Source: Adenophora triphylla var. japonica (Eukaryota; Streptophyta; Magnoliopsida; Asterales; Campanulaceae). Taken from it: a DNA stretch of 64,000 bases. This document shows positions 1-10,515 of the stretch, piece after piece; positions within the stretch are counted from its first letter, which is position 1; each line of letters opens with the position of its first letter. Where the stretch lies: positions 265,501 to 329,500 of the forward strand of contig JAFEMH010000737.1 of the NCBI GenBank assembly GCA_022495995.1, in the 5' to 3' direction. Both the position numbers and the translations under genes were made by a program. Below the pieces are notes generated by a model that worked only from the letters and a program-made list of their open reading frames with translations, did not search any database and was not told where the DNA came from.

Positions 1-596
1 CTCTCAAGCTACGATCAAGTGCCTCAAAGCAGTATTTTATGCCATTGGAGATTCGTCCCAAATAATAAGCGATGTTTTTTTAAGTAACTCTGCCTCATCA
101 GAACCTGGCTTAAATTTGCTACACATGGAAGTCTCATCAAACTGTAAAGGTATACCAAATTTAGAATGGGCAGTCCTACCTCCGGAAAGTAATAATGAAG
201 AAATACCACTAGATGCAACTGCAACTACAATCTTCCTCTGCATCCGTAACGCAACAAATAATGTCTTCCACATAAACGTCTTTCCCGTCTTTCCATAACC
301 ATATAGGAAGAATACTCCACCATTTCCACTATCGACAACTGACATGATTTCTTCATATACTCCCTTCTGCTCAGCCGTGAGTTGTTTATACAACCTGGCG
401 TGCTCAGCCTTCATTTCTTCTATATCATATGATGTTTCATCTAAAATAAGTCTGTTTTGTGCATCCTCAGTAGCAGAGTAGATCGGCTTAGGCATATTTG
501 TAAACTTATGCAGGCTACTCCCATTTTGAACCAATATCTTTTCAATTTCTGATAAAGTAAAATTCTTCTTCTGTTCTTCTTTTAGTTTCGATCCTG
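1..596 (-). pseudogene. Helitron helicase (PIF1-like) fragment, frameshifted
   Basis: The reading frame runs from a likely 3' splice site at about 597 towards the window edge. The N-terminal part (EIEKILVQNGSSLHKF, then NMPKP) resembles the segment before the helicase in plant Helitron RepHel proteins. It is followed by a PIF1-type ATPase. The Walker A region reads GYGKTGKT where the family normally has G(H/Y)GGTGKT. SSGISSLLLSGGRTAHSKF is a conserved PIF1/Helitron block, and LIIWDESPMA is Walker B. Straight after PMA the frame hits a stop at 37-39, while the expected continuation (KYCFEALDRSLR) appears in a neighbouring frame, so the copy carries a frameshift. The rest lies outside the window. 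A rolling-circle transposon helicase is the best call; a stand-alone PIF1-like gene is less likely. Confidence 0.8.
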
Positions 597-618
597 ACAC
601 AATTATGAAAAAATGCAA

Positions 619-1307
619 TTAAATATATATCTAAGAGTTAATATAATAATAATTAAAGGAATACAAATTATATATATACGTATACTACATATATAAGATA
701 AAACATATAGGAGTACGAAATAATATATATTCTTAAATAAAACGTTAAAACTTGGAACTCAATATATTTGACAAAATGCATTATGATTATATAATATCTC
801 TAAATGAAAATTAGTGCGGGAGGAAAGGATGATACTATTACTGTGATACGGTGGGAGTACGTTCATTTATAAATATTAAATAACCAATAAATTTGTTCTC
901 CAACCAATAACAAAACTATATTTTGTAAATAAAATTGATAACAAATTAGTGCGACAAGAAGGAAGTGCAAATTTTAAAAATGTACTACAATCAACTTTAT
1001 ATCTCAAATATTCGACCGAAGCACAAATATGTATGTAATATCCATATTAGATAATTAATGCGGAACGGATGGAGTGGTGAATATTTTCGCCATACGGTCG
1101 GAGTACACAATTGAAAGTAGAACAAATATCCAGTATATTTTATTTTAATTACGGTTAGAAAAAAAAATTAGAATTGTGTTTTATAAGCATTTGTAATTTC
1201 TTTGTACCAACGCGTAGTTGATCTAACAAAATGAAATTTACATTACTAAATGATACTAAGGTAAAGATAATATCATAAAACTTTACTAAAATGCAGAAAA
1301 TACTAAC
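619..1307. other. AT-rich non-coding stretch between Helitron exons
   Basis: I see no gene here. The sequence is rich in ATATAT and short A/T runs, with decayed GGGAGTA-type ends that look like old MITE remnants. It probably represents an intron or decayed body of the Helitron-like element. Confidence 0.4.
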
Positions 1308-1604
1308 CTTTAAACATAGACACTTGAACCATTTGTAGTACCAAAATTATCGGTTCGTCAACAAAATCATCTCTACCATTGATGAATTTTTTCATATCTT
1401 CAGCATGATTGTCCCATAAAACTGCAGTTAATGCATTTCCTCTGCAATTTAATATGAATTTTGTTAATTAATAAGATAAAAAACGTATTGTAAAATAATC
1501 ATATTATTGTATCAATCAGTTCGACGTCGAGCAACTTAGCATTACGCGATTGGATGAACTGAGCTTCGCCTAGGGGCAAAATCACTTCACCAATGACATC
1601 TAAA
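1308..1604 (-). pseudogene. RPA70-like OB-fold fragments, probably Helitron-borne
   Basis: Minus-strand translation of 1308-1441 gives GNALTAVLWDNHAEDMKKF followed by DEPIILVLQMVQVSMFKG, the pattern of an RPA1/RFA1 OB-fold (LWG/D..AE.F...PVV.ILQ). It has a plausible 3' splice site at 1442-1443 and a GTTAGT donor at 1302-1307. Upstream on the same strand, about 1512-1604 encodes LDVIGEVILPLG and AKLLDVELID, the preceding part of the same fold, but the splice between the two pieces is not clean. Plant Helitrons often carry RPA-like genes beside the helicase, which fits the neighbouring PIF1 fragment in the same orientation. The pieces may belong to one decayed element or to a separate RPA-like pseudogene. 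Confidence 0.5.
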
Positions 1605-1775
1605 TTGAAATGTTAGGAAGTTGAATAGTATATATTGAGAGGCCTTAGCATTTGAAAACCAAATGGGATATTAATCCCACATCGTCTAGAAATTGAAATG
1701 CTAGAAAATGTAGTAGTATATATTGAGAGGTCTTAGCATAGTGCTAGGAAATGAAATAGTATAAATTTTGGGGGC
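1605..1775. repeat. Imperfect tandem repeat with TATATATTGAGAGG core
   Basis: A unit containing AGTATATATTGAGAGG followed by CTTAGCA occurs twice (about 1627 and 1709), and a weaker third version starts near 1742. The block also has TTAATCCCACATCGTCTAGA, a phrase typical of plant LTR ends, so this may be a decayed LTR fragment. Nothing else is seen up to 2127. Confidence 0.45.
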
Positions 1776-2139
1776 TTTGACTCCTTTGTGAACACAAGCT
1801 TTCTTGGTGTTGGGCGTGCCTAGGTCACGCCTAAGACACCAAAGTCACGTCAAGGGCGCCTAATCACCGCCAAATGACTCCTTAACTAAGACTTTTTATA
1901 GCTCCTTAATTTTCAAGAAAGCTTTCCATTTTCGTTTCCCGCTCACAGTCAGTTTTGAAATTGAAAACTTGATCGATCGATTTTGTCATTTCACATTTGC
2001 AAATAGTGACTTGCTATAAAGAAAAAAGGATAATTATGTGACGTGCTTTTCTATTATTTCTAACTTTATTTAAATAATTTTTTATTCGTGCGTTTAACTC
2101 ACGGATACGGATAGTAATAATAATAATAAAAGGAGATAA

Positions 2140-2415
2140 CCATTGGGACAAAGCCACTTGGGTGACTTCCCGAAGGGGAGGTCACCGGTTCGATTCCCCC
2201 CAAGGGGAATCAATGTGGTTTAATTCCTATCTTGGGTTTTAGGGTCCTTAGGAGTCCCCCGGGCACATCCATTCAGTTAAGGAAGAAGATTCTTTGAGGG
2301 CAGCCTCGGTGTGGGGAGTTCAACTACCCCGCATTGGGCGCATCCGCGATTTCTTCCCATGGCGTGCGAGGGCCGTCGCAGTGGTCAAGATTGGCCGGCA
2401 GGAGCACCTGGGTAT

Positions 2416-2449
<34 letters not shown>
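2140..2449 (+). mobile_element. SINE with poly(A) tail and target-site duplication
   Basis: A tRNA-like head holds a good pol III B box (GGTTCGATTCC near 2190). The body ends in an uninterrupted A run of about 30 (2417-2449). The 12-bp target duplication AAAAGGAGATAA flanks it at 2128-2139 and 2446-2457, which is strong proof of retroposition. The insertion lies only ~110 bp upstream of the ATP synthase subunit start codon. The last A residues overlap the duplication, so the exact 3' border is ambiguous by a few bases. Confidence 0.85.
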
Positions 2450-2451
<2 letters not shown>

Positions 2452-2538
2452 AGATAAACGAAAGGGGAGGAGAAACTGACTCCCGAGAAATCATTTTGAC
2501 ATTTCCGTTCAGAGCATACAGAAAAGAGAGATCTAGGG

Positions 2539-2547
2539 TTAGGGTTT
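2539..2547 (-). promoter_or_regulatory. telo-box (AAACCCTAA) in the leader of the ATP synthase gene
   Basis: TTAGGGTTT on the plus strand is the reverse of the telo-box. It lies 21 bp before the start codon in a tract reading CTAGGGTTAGGG. Telo-boxes near transcription starts are typical of plant genes for ribosomal and mitochondrial proteins, which agrees with the gene it precedes. Confidence 0.55.
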
Positions 2548-2567
2548 CAGATTCGAACGATCGGACC

Positions 2568-2840
2568 ATGGCGTGGAGGAGCTTGTACAACGAGATCAGG
2601 GGAATGAAGGTGAAGGACGTGCCGGCTCACGTGAAGCCGATGCTTTCATTGAATTACATGAAGAACTCGTTCCAGAAAGGATTGGATAACTACCATGCCA
2701 AGTACATCGAGACCAGCTCCATCACACCTCTCTATCACATCTGCTTCGGTGGCATGATCTTCTCTTACCTTGTCGCTCTTCCCGAAGAGCGCCGTCATCT
2801 TGAACATCAGCAGCATGCCAAAGAACACGGCGGCCACTGA
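2568..2840 (+). CDS. Mitochondrial ATP synthase subunit f-like small protein (fiber protein Fb15 family)
   Basis: A 90-residue single-exon coding sequence. It begins with MAWRSLYNEIRGMKVKDVP, contains KGLDNYHAKYIETSS (residues 38-51), and has one membrane segment at about 54-72 (LYHICFGGMIFSYLVALP). A charged, His-rich tail ends in KEHGGH. From memory this is the plant family annotated as fiber protein Fb15 and assigned as the yeast ATP17 / subunit f counterpart of the mitochondrial F1Fo-ATP synthase; length and the single membrane helix fit. I chose the ATG at 2568 because upstream in-frame sequence runs back through the SINE poly(A) (a Lys run) and cannot be ancestral coding sequence. GAAAG-GTATAT at 2876 suggests an intron in the 3'UTR. 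The family is recognised with fair confidence; the ATP17 link is from the literature. Confidence 0.8.
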   Translation: MAWRSLYNEIRGMKVKDVPAHVKPMLSLNYMKNSFQKGLDNYHAKYIETSSITPLYHICFGGMIFSYLVALPEERRHLEHQQHAKEHGGH

Positions 2841-3215
2841 TTCTTCAACGACCGATATTTCCATCCTTATCGAAAGGTATATTGCTAATTTTTTCTTAAT
2901 CGTCTTATGTTTCTAGAACTTAATCGAATTCCTTACATTCTTTTTATCTTTGGTAAATAGACATAACTGCAATCCATCCAATCGCGTCACAGTAATTGGT
3001 GGTTCATAATGATATTCGTTGTTCAAATGAATCCGGATCTGGTTTACACTGATATCAACTGCAATCCATCCAATCTTGTCTCTAGTTTGGTATCTTTTAA
3101 CTGTTTATATGAATGCTTTTCTGATATTAAACTCTGGTTATTTAGACTATTAAGTGACACCAATAATCGAGTTATTACAATTCTCTTGGTTTATTCTTGA
3201 ATATACATTCACAGG
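2841..3215 (+). other. 3'UTR and probable 3'UTR intron of the ATP synthase gene
   Basis: No coding sequence. A GT donor at 2877 after CTTATCGAAAG and several downstream AGs suggest a spliced 3' leader-out. A short phrase, AACTGCAATCCATCCAAT, is repeated (about 2965 and 3058), pointing to a small local duplication. Confidence 0.4.
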
Positions 3216-3607
3216 CAGTGGCGGATCCAGAAAAAAAAATCAGTGTGGCCCAAAAAAATTGTTTTTTCTAATGATGCTATTTTTTCCAATGTTTAAACAA
3301 TTGATGCTATTTTTATTAATTTATTAATTACTTAGCAAACAATTTTGTTTTTTAAACATTCAAAAGAAGAGATAATATAGTATATTAAAAGGACTAATGA
3401 CGGAATGGGGAGTATAGGAGTCGAACCCAGGACATGAAGGGGAAATGGTAAACAACCTTCCGCTTGGGCAATCAAATATTAGAGTTGAAATGCATTAACT
3501 AAGTCTATTTATCCATAGTTTCAAATTTTTTTTATTTTTTTTTTTTTTTTTTGGAAATTTGAGTGTGGGCCATGGCCCACTTTGGCCCTAAGGTGGATCC
3601 GCCCCTG
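3216..3607. mobile_element. hAT-type MITE (CAGTGGCGGATCC ends)
   Basis: The terminal inverted repeats are CAGTGGCGGATCCA at the left and its inverse, TGGATCCGCCCCTG, at the right. An 8-bp target duplication TTCACAGG flanks it at 3208-3215 and 3608-3615, which is the hAT signature. The element is 392 bp, has no coding capacity, and contains a tRNA-like antisense B box (GAGTCGAACCC near 3419). Confidence 0.85.
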
Positions 3608-3615
3608 TTCACAGG

Positions 3616-4522
3616 TCATGTAAGATATTACAGATAAGACTCTTTAGTGGTCATTGTCATATCTAGTGATTATGTTAATTTGTTGCATTATGTATTAGGC
3701 TTGGTTAAGACGTGCATTCTTACTCCACTCTTTAACAATATTACAAATTAATGGAGAAAATAGTCTAAAAGAAATTTACTATTTCTCTGACTCGCCGATT
3801 GAACTTTGGCTTCATCTTACACGAATTAGATAACAGTGCATCAAGTAGTCTGGTTTCATGCGCTCTTCCCTAGATTCTGCAATCCTTGTGTTTAAACTTT
3901 TCATTCAAATCCCAACTTTTCAACCCTAGCCTATCTCTATACATTTTGTAAACGTTATCTTTGCCTATGTGTTCTGCATTAAATTTGGCCAACATAGTCT
4001 AGCCATGCTCATACCTGTGAAAGGCGAGCGTCCGCCTTGCCTTGCCTTTTTGACGCCTCGAGGGGTTGACCGCTTTTCGGTAATGTGGCGGGTGTTTGCA
4101 CGCCTCTTTGGCGTCTTTAGGGGTCGACCTCTTTTTGTTTAGTTGTCTCTCCACTTCATTTCTCCCGTCTGCTTTGACTTCTTCATTTCTTATTTATTTT
4201 TTGTGTTCAACCCTTTTCTCCACTTTGCTAAAGAAAAACAGTATTTTCCTTTCCTGCCAAGATGTTTTTTATTAGTTCTAGATAGATAAAAATAAAACAA
4301 TGTGTTTATTTAGTTGTATAATAATTCTTCAGATATATTATTGGTTCTAGATAATTATCATTCCACTTTCATTAGTGAATTAAGGATTTGTACCGAGAAG
4401 ACAGTTAGGTTGGTTAAAGCTGTGGACTTGTGCCACGTTACAGAGTTTCTGGTTGGTGCTATTTTATCACCCTAGCTTATGATTGTGTATACTGGCCTGT
4501 GACTGATCATCCAATATATTAT
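3616..4522. other. Intergenic stretch with a decayed GC-rich MITE fragment
   Basis: Mostly AT-rich and without genes. About 4017-4137 is a GC-rich island (GGCGAGCGTCCGCC, GGCGGGTG, TTTAGGGGTCGACC) that matches the terminal part of the hAT-like family seen complete at 4653-5626 and 14972-15512, so it is probably a broken third copy. Confidence 0.5.
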
Positions 4523-4523
4523 G

Positions 4524-5784
4524 CTACCTCCGTCCCACTCAATGTGCACACTTATCGTTTAGTGGGTGTCGTTGATATGTACCTATTTCAAAAAAGGAAA
4601 GTTTTTTTATTACCATTATATATTGACTATACCCCACTTGTTATACTTACATCATAGTTGCGAAAGGCTAGCGCCTCTCTCGCCCGCCTCGCCGTTTTTG
4701 CGCCTTTAGGGGTCGACCGCCTTTTTGTTTTATGGCGGGCTGTTGTGTGCCTTTTAGGCCAGGCGAGGCGTTTCTTGGTTATGGTGAGAGGCGTGAGGAG
4801 TTCGCCTGTGTCAAAAGACATAATAGGCGTATGTGTAGTGTTAAACTAGGTCATTTTGTAATTTTAGCTTCAATAATTTAACTTAACAAATGCGTTGTTT
4901 TGGGATAATATGGAGTAAAGATGACTTGTGGCGTACATGAGAAAGAAAGATATCCATAATTTCTCTCGAGCGATCAAAAGAAAATAAGTGTGATAAATAA
5001 CAAATCAGAACGACGACAAAGGAGTGGGATAAAAACATATTAAATAGCTTGCTTTATTCAAATTTTTAAAGGGAAGTTTGCAAATTTTAATATGTTTACT
5101 AATTTCATTTGTTTTTTCGCTTTACTTTGGGTCTCCATTGTCATTTAAAGTTTTAAAACTATATCTTATGTTCATCTCTAGGTATGGAAATATACATTTA
5201 AAATTATATATTCGAATTCGCCTATTTCACGCTTTTAAACGACTATTTGTTTACTGATTTGAATATAAAATGTGTTATTTTCTTGGAATTCTCACTTTTG
5301 GTTGCTTTAGTTGTGTTAAGTTGATATTACATGTGAAATTGTGACTTTTATTATAAAATATGTTTTTTTCTTAGAATTCTCACTTTTGGTTGCTTTAGTT
5401 GTGTTAAGTTGCTATTATTACAAGTGAAATTGTGACTTTTATTTAATGCAAAATTCTTGTTCTTAACATGTTTAAGATTTGTTTAATATATTTTTACATG
5501 TATATTATTTTACTATTCCTTTAGTTCTATTTTACTGTCTTGCTCGCCTTTCGGCCGCCTTTCAACCGCCTCGCCATTCGCCTTTTCTAGGAACTTCTCG
5601 CCCGCCCCTCGCCTTTAACAACTATGACTTGCACACTTAAATTGTGGGCCCACCTGTAAATCCCACCCACTTATCATACTCACAACACCTTTCCGACTCA
5701 CACTACTCTTCAATATATATATACTCTCTCCTTAATTCCCGTGCCCAATAATAATGGTGCACATTGAGCTGGGACGGAGGTTGT
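4524..5784. mobile_element. Stowaway MITE interrupted by a hAT-like MITE
   Basis: The left end CTACCTCCGTCCCACTCAA and the right end TTGAGCTGGGACGGAGG are inverted copies of the Stowaway (Tc1/mariner) terminus. The two halves (4524-4652 and 5627-5784) share the internal phrase TGCACA and are separated by a complete 974-bp insertion. Confidence 0.75.
4653..5626. mobile_element. hAT-like MITE with GC-rich subterminal repeats, nested in a Stowaway
   Basis: The ends CATAGTTG and CAACTATG are inverted. An imperfect 8-bp duplication flanks it (ACTTACAT 4645-4652; ACTTGCAC 5627-5634). Just inside both ends are GC-rich runs of CGCCTCGCC / GGCGAGGCG motifs; the centre is AT-rich and carries a local tandem copy (about 5277-5335 and 5360-5430). 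A second family member in the opposite orientation lies at 14972-15512. Confidence 0.75.
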
Positions 5785-7328
5785 GTATGTATGATATATA
5801 TATAATATTCTTGGTTGATTTAATTTATTCTTGTTCAGTTTATATTATATTGTCCATCTAAAAGAAAATGTTACCATTACGTTGTTCTTTTTAATATACT
5901 TTCTATTTTTCCTATCAAATAAAATGTTATCACATATCAAAAATAAAATCAGGTTAAGAAAGAAGATATAACTGGGCTGATGATTGATAAGGTGAATTGT
6001 GCACCTCTGCTTCGGTGGTGTTTATTATCCACCTTACAGAATAGACCTTAGGTCAAAATAGTTAGATGTGTACTAGGGTGAACCGTTGATATGGATTAAT
6101 CATCGAGATTATGCTGTTCTGGGTTGAGAAATAAGGACAAACTTGGCAAATTGCTCATGAATTGTGGACAACTAATGTAAGAATAGTAACATCTTAGATT
6201 CTGTTATGCCTCTGTGTTTAGGAAGTTCTCATTGTCAGATGCTCTATTTACACGTCACTAGATGCTCTATTTACACGTCACTTTAGAATCTATAAGAATT
6301 GATGAGTAGATACTACTTCTCCTTTCTTGGTTATCTCGATAGATACCACTTTATGGCCGAGTCATCAGCCTAGCGGCAAGCTCCATTGGAATCCTGGTGG
6401 GCACCCAGTTCTGGCTGTGTTTGCATACATCTTCTTGGCAGGGAAGTATACCAATCAGAATTTGTTGCAGTATATTCTTCTCGTGGCACATATCATGCAT
6501 TATTCATTAGGTGATTTGATTGTCTTCACATGGTGAATTTCTCATGTTAGTGGAATCCATTGATCTTGACGATTCAGAATGGAAATTCATCCATTCTCAC
6601 TTCCAGTTATGCTTGTTCGAAAAAAAATGTCTCATTTCTATGATTAGCTTATACCGACTCAATTTTCAGTCATGCCCTTACGAAGGAGGTATGTTGGATG
6701 CCAGTGGGAGGCCGAGTAACTAATGGACATCACCGCCGCCGAATTACCTCAAGAGACTTCAGTTTTCCTTCATATTTTCATTGCGGAAGAATAGCTTAAA
6801 GTGATTGCCGTAGAACCTAAACGCCGGGGGGGGGGGGGTGTTTTATATTGAGCTAATTGAGTTGTAAGTCATGGCGTACTGCGTACACAATGTGTAAACT
6901 GTTTGAGACGGTTAAGTCGATGCATGAGAAAGTTTCCGCCAATAAAGTCTGCTTACCAATTGGATGGGATGGAGAGAATTGGCCAATACAGAGTGGCAAG
7001 GGAATCCATTTAAAAAAAAAAAAAAATCATGCATCCTTTATGATATTTAGCGCCAAATAATAGTCATGCATGTTTCCCCGTAGTCTGTTCAGTGATACAG
7101 TATACATGCGGTGCATGTACTATTTATGCTCTACCCGGTAGAAGTTGCGCTCTGGACTTTGTGGTCAAAATGGAATGTTGTATTTGGTACACTTTTTTCT
7201 AAGACTAAACTGGAATACTATCACTTTGAAATTCGGTTAAATTAACATTATGGTAATAAGAATACTTAAAGCTTCACATAAGCTTGTTGTGCTGCGGTTA
7301 ATCTGTCGTTGTATAATGTATTTAGAGA

Positions 7329-7472
7329 CTAGTATTACCCACCCGTGCGGATCGCACGGTGATAGTACAAAAATGACCGTATAAAAATTAAAGAAAGGAT
7401 GAATTGCCCCCCCCTCCCCCCCCACACACAACCCCACACTACCCCCTAAAAGATAACATTCTACTCTATAAT
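7329..7472 (-). mobile_element. Helitron-like 3' terminus (minus strand)
   Basis: Read on the minus strand, this segment ends in a hairpin (ACCGTGCGATCCGCACGG) then GTGGGTAATACTAG followed by T. This matches the Helitron 3' rule of a short GC hairpin, ~10 nt and CTRR before T. The right-arm counterpart near 8640-8672 has the same hairpin with CTGA. No 5' end is attached with certainty. Confidence 0.5.
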
Positions 7473-8672
7473 ACAATAGAGATCACATCTAACTGCCACA
7501 CAATCGATGGCCAAGATTGAGTTTGAGAAAACATAACTGGTGGCTAGGATTAAATATGAAAAATAAATTTGTTTTTAACTTCCCACTCTGCTACAACGGT
7601 TACTACCTCTCTAACCGTCACACAAAGAGTGGCTCAGATTTAATCTCTCAAAAGACAGCGACCTAGATTTAAAGTTGGAAAAAAAAAAAAAAAAAAACCT
7701 CCCCTACACCTATTACTAACTAATATAAATAATTTCTAATTTTTATTAACAAAATTGAATTTTACTATGTTGACAATTAAAAAATAATTACTCCCTCCGT
7801 CCCACTTCAATTGAGCCACTTTCCTTTTTGGGACGTCCTTCAAATGAGCCATTCCATAAATGGAAAAAAGTGAACAGTGTTTCGACATTTATACCCTCAT
7901 GATGTTTATATATTTACAAAAAAATCATTCATTATACCCTTATAATTTTAACATATTTACAACAAAATCAATCATTAACTTACTATTCCTCCCACTCATT
8001 CTCTCTCCTATAAAATATTTTTAACTTTTACATTCTCTCTCCTCTAATCTTCTACCCACTTTCAATTCTTTACTCATTTTTAAAAAGAATTCATAAAAAG
8101 CGTGCAAAGATATCATGGCTCAATTGAAATGGGATTGAGGGAGTATTAATTTTAAGTATTAAGCTAAATGGTGAATTTACTAACAAATATTTTTTGTACT
8201 ATGCTATTGCTTGCTTGATAATGTCTATTTTGCTTGGTTTATATTTTTGTAGAACTTTTGCTACTCATGGAGTCTTTGAGAGTGATAGTAGGCTTGATAT
8301 TCAATATAATATCCTTTTGCTGTCAAATAACTATTGTTAAATGTTTATGTGAATATGACATTTGTACAGTTATGATGGTATGTGGTTGGTTGTTTTATTG
8401 TTCTTATTTTCTCCGTTTTCACTCACAATCTGTTTGTGAAAATGCCTCGTTACCTCAGTATTTATTTGGCTATATTTGGATCGGGACGATACAACTATTG
8501 TACTAAGAGGCTAAGATGAAAGTCTTAAGCTAGGTAGAAAGATGGTAGTGAGTAGAATGTGTTCTTTTAGTGGGGTTCATGTGTGTGGGGAGGAATTCAT
8601 CCTTTCTTTAATTTTTATACGGTCATTTTTGTCGTCACCGCGCGATCCGCACGGGGGTAATCTGAGTCTCTA
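7473..8672 (+). mobile_element. Candidate short Helitron in the loop of the inverted duplication
   Basis: The homology of the two arms stops at a TC start: TCTATAATACAATAGAG at about 7473, a typical plant Helitron 5' beginning. The same 5' sequence (with AACTGCCACACAAT and GGCTAGGATT following) recurs inverted at 10330-10515. The plus-strand hairpin and CTGA at about 8640-8672 could be the matching 3' end, giving a ~1.2 kb non-autonomous element that also contains a Stowaway. The assignment is tentative. Confidence 0.4.
7791..8143. mobile_element. Complete Stowaway MITE
   Basis: CTCCCTCCGTCCCACTTCAA at the left end is mirrored by TTGAAATGGGATTGAGGGAG at the right. TA dinucleotides flank it at 7789-7790 and 8144-8145. 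Length 353 bp with no coding sequence, typical of Tc1/mariner-derived MITEs. Confidence 0.9.
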
Positions 8673-9983
8673 AATACATTATACAACGACAGATTAACCG
8701 CAGCACAACAAGCTTATGTGAAGCTTTAAGTATTCTTATTACCATAATGTTAATTTAACCGAATTTCAAAGTGATAGTATTCCAGTTTAGTCTGAGTAAA
8801 AAGTGTATCAAATACAACATTCCATTTTGACCACAAAGTCCAGAGCGCAACTTCTACCGGGTAGAGTATAAATAGTACATGCACCGCATGTCTTTATCAC
8901 CAACAGTATCAGCTGGGGAAACATGCATGACTATTATTTGACGCTAAATGTCATAATGGATGCATGATTTTTTTTTTTAAAATGGATTCCCTCACACTCT
9001 GTAAATGGCCAATTCTCTCCATCCCATCCAATCGTGCTGCACTTTATTGGCGAAACTTTCTACGACCCTCCCCCACTTAGGTGGGCATCGACTTAACCGT
9101 CTCAAACAGTTTACACATTGTGTACGCAGATGCGCCATGACTTACAACTCAATTAGCTCAATATAACACCCCCTGCTCGGGTTCTACTTCGGCAATCACT
9201 TTAAGCTATTCTTCCGCAATGAAAATATGATGGAAAACCGAAGTCTCTTAACAAAATTCAGTAGCTCTGACCTGATGTCCATTAGTTACTTCCGCCTCCC
9301 TCAGTGCCGCCCAACATACCTCCTTCGTAAGGGCAATGATCAAAATTGAGTCGGTATAAGCTAATCATAGAAATGAGACCTTTTTTTTCGAACAAGCATA
9401 ACAGGAAGTGGGAATGGGTGAATTTCCATTCGAATCGTCAAGATCAACGGATTCCACTAACATGAGAAATTCACCATGCGAAGGACAATCAAATCACCTA
9501 ATGAATAATGCATGATATGTGCCACTTATGCAGAAGAATATACGCAACAAATTTTGATTGGTATACTTCCTTGCCAAGAAGATGTATGCAAACACAACAG
9601 ACCTGCACCCACACAGATTTCAATGGAGCTTGCCGCTAGGCTGATGACTCGGCCATAAAGTGGTATCTATCGAGATAACCAAGAAAGGAGAAGTAGTATC
9701 TACTCATCAATTCTTATAGATTCTAAAGTGACGTGTAAATAGAGCATCCGACAATGAGAACTTCCTAAACACTGAGGCATAACAGAATCTAAGATGTTAC
9801 TATTCTTACATTAGTTGTCCACAATTCATGAGCAATTTGCCAAGTTTGTCCTTATTTCTCAACCCAGAACAGCATAACCTCGATGATTAATCCATATCAA
9901 CGGTTCACCCTAGTACACATCTAACTATTTTGACCTAAGGTCTATTCTGTAAGGTGGACCGAAGCAGAGGTGCACAATTCACC

Positions 9984-10117
9984 AATCAAATCACTATTTC
10001 CTACCCCACTTTCTCTCTCCAATCTCACTTTTCATACTCACAACATTTTCTCCATTATTTTTTTCCTTAATTTACGCGTAAACAGTGTCTCATTTGTAGC
10101 GGAACGGAGGGAGTATA
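9984..10117. mobile_element. Right half of a Stowaway-like MITE
   Basis: The segment ends in GCGGAACGGAGGGAGTA, the usual Stowaway right end, but no matching left end is found because the inverted duplication abuts it at 9983. Confidence 0.5.
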
Positions 10118-10329
10118 CTATTAAAATAATGAAAATTTTTAGTCAAATTGATGTAACTTTGATCAATAATTTAAATAAAAAATAGTGATTCTAATAAAAA
10201 ATTTAATTGTTTTATTATAACACAATTAATAATATTTTCAATAATGATTTTTAAATTAATAGTTAAAATTATTGCAATTTGACTAAAAGTCTCGTGATGG
10301 AAGGAGTATGTAGTGAAATAGAAACCGTC

Positions 10330-10515
10330 AATCTACAGCCGTGAGATCAAACAAATTGAAAAAAAATCCAACGATTGAAAATAAAAAAAAGTTAAAACTG
10401 ATGTTGGAGGTGAGAATCAATCCTGGCCACTCTTTGTCTTTTCTGAAACACAATCCTAGCCACTTATTGTGTGGCGGTTATTCTTGACCTCTATTGTATT
10501 ATATTGTATTATAGA
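10330..10515 (-). mobile_element. Helitron-like 5' end fragment, inverted copy of 7473-7690
   Basis: On the minus strand it begins TCTATAATACAATATAATAC, followed by CCGCCACACAAT and TGGCTAGGATTG, the same order as the start of the candidate element at 7473. It may mark the true 5' end of a minus-strand Helitron whose 3' end is near 7329. Confidence 0.4.

Larger units (their letters stand above)
5991..9983. repeat. Giant inverted duplication, arms ~1.4-1.5 kb
   Basis: The left arm (5991 to about 7472) and the right arm (about 8545-9983) are inverted copies. GGTGAATTGTGCACCTCTGC at 5991 reads in reverse at the right end, and matching continues through the CGATAGATACCACTTTATGG block, the CATGCATGATTATT block and a CCCGTGCGGATCGCACGG hairpin. 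The arms differ by many substitutions and small indels, so the event is old. The left arm alone has a 23-bp direct duplication (GATGCTCTATTTACACGTCA, twice near 6239-6284). No flanking target duplication is visible. Short reading frames in the arms look meaningless. Confidence 0.85.

Noticed and set aside
2150..2220. Genuine tRNA gene
   Set aside because: The B box is good but no cloverleaf with acceptor stem forms; it is the SINE head.
2334..2567. Upstream in-frame extension of the ATP synthase gene
   Set aside because: It runs through the SINE body and poly(A) (a Lys run), so it is not ancestral coding sequence.
3009..3200. Second short coding exon after the ATP synthase gene
   Set aside because: The protein is complete at 90 residues; this stretch is 3'UTR or intron.
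6327..6723. Short open frames in the inverted-repeat arm
   Set aside because: They are not preserved in the other arm and resemble no protein family.
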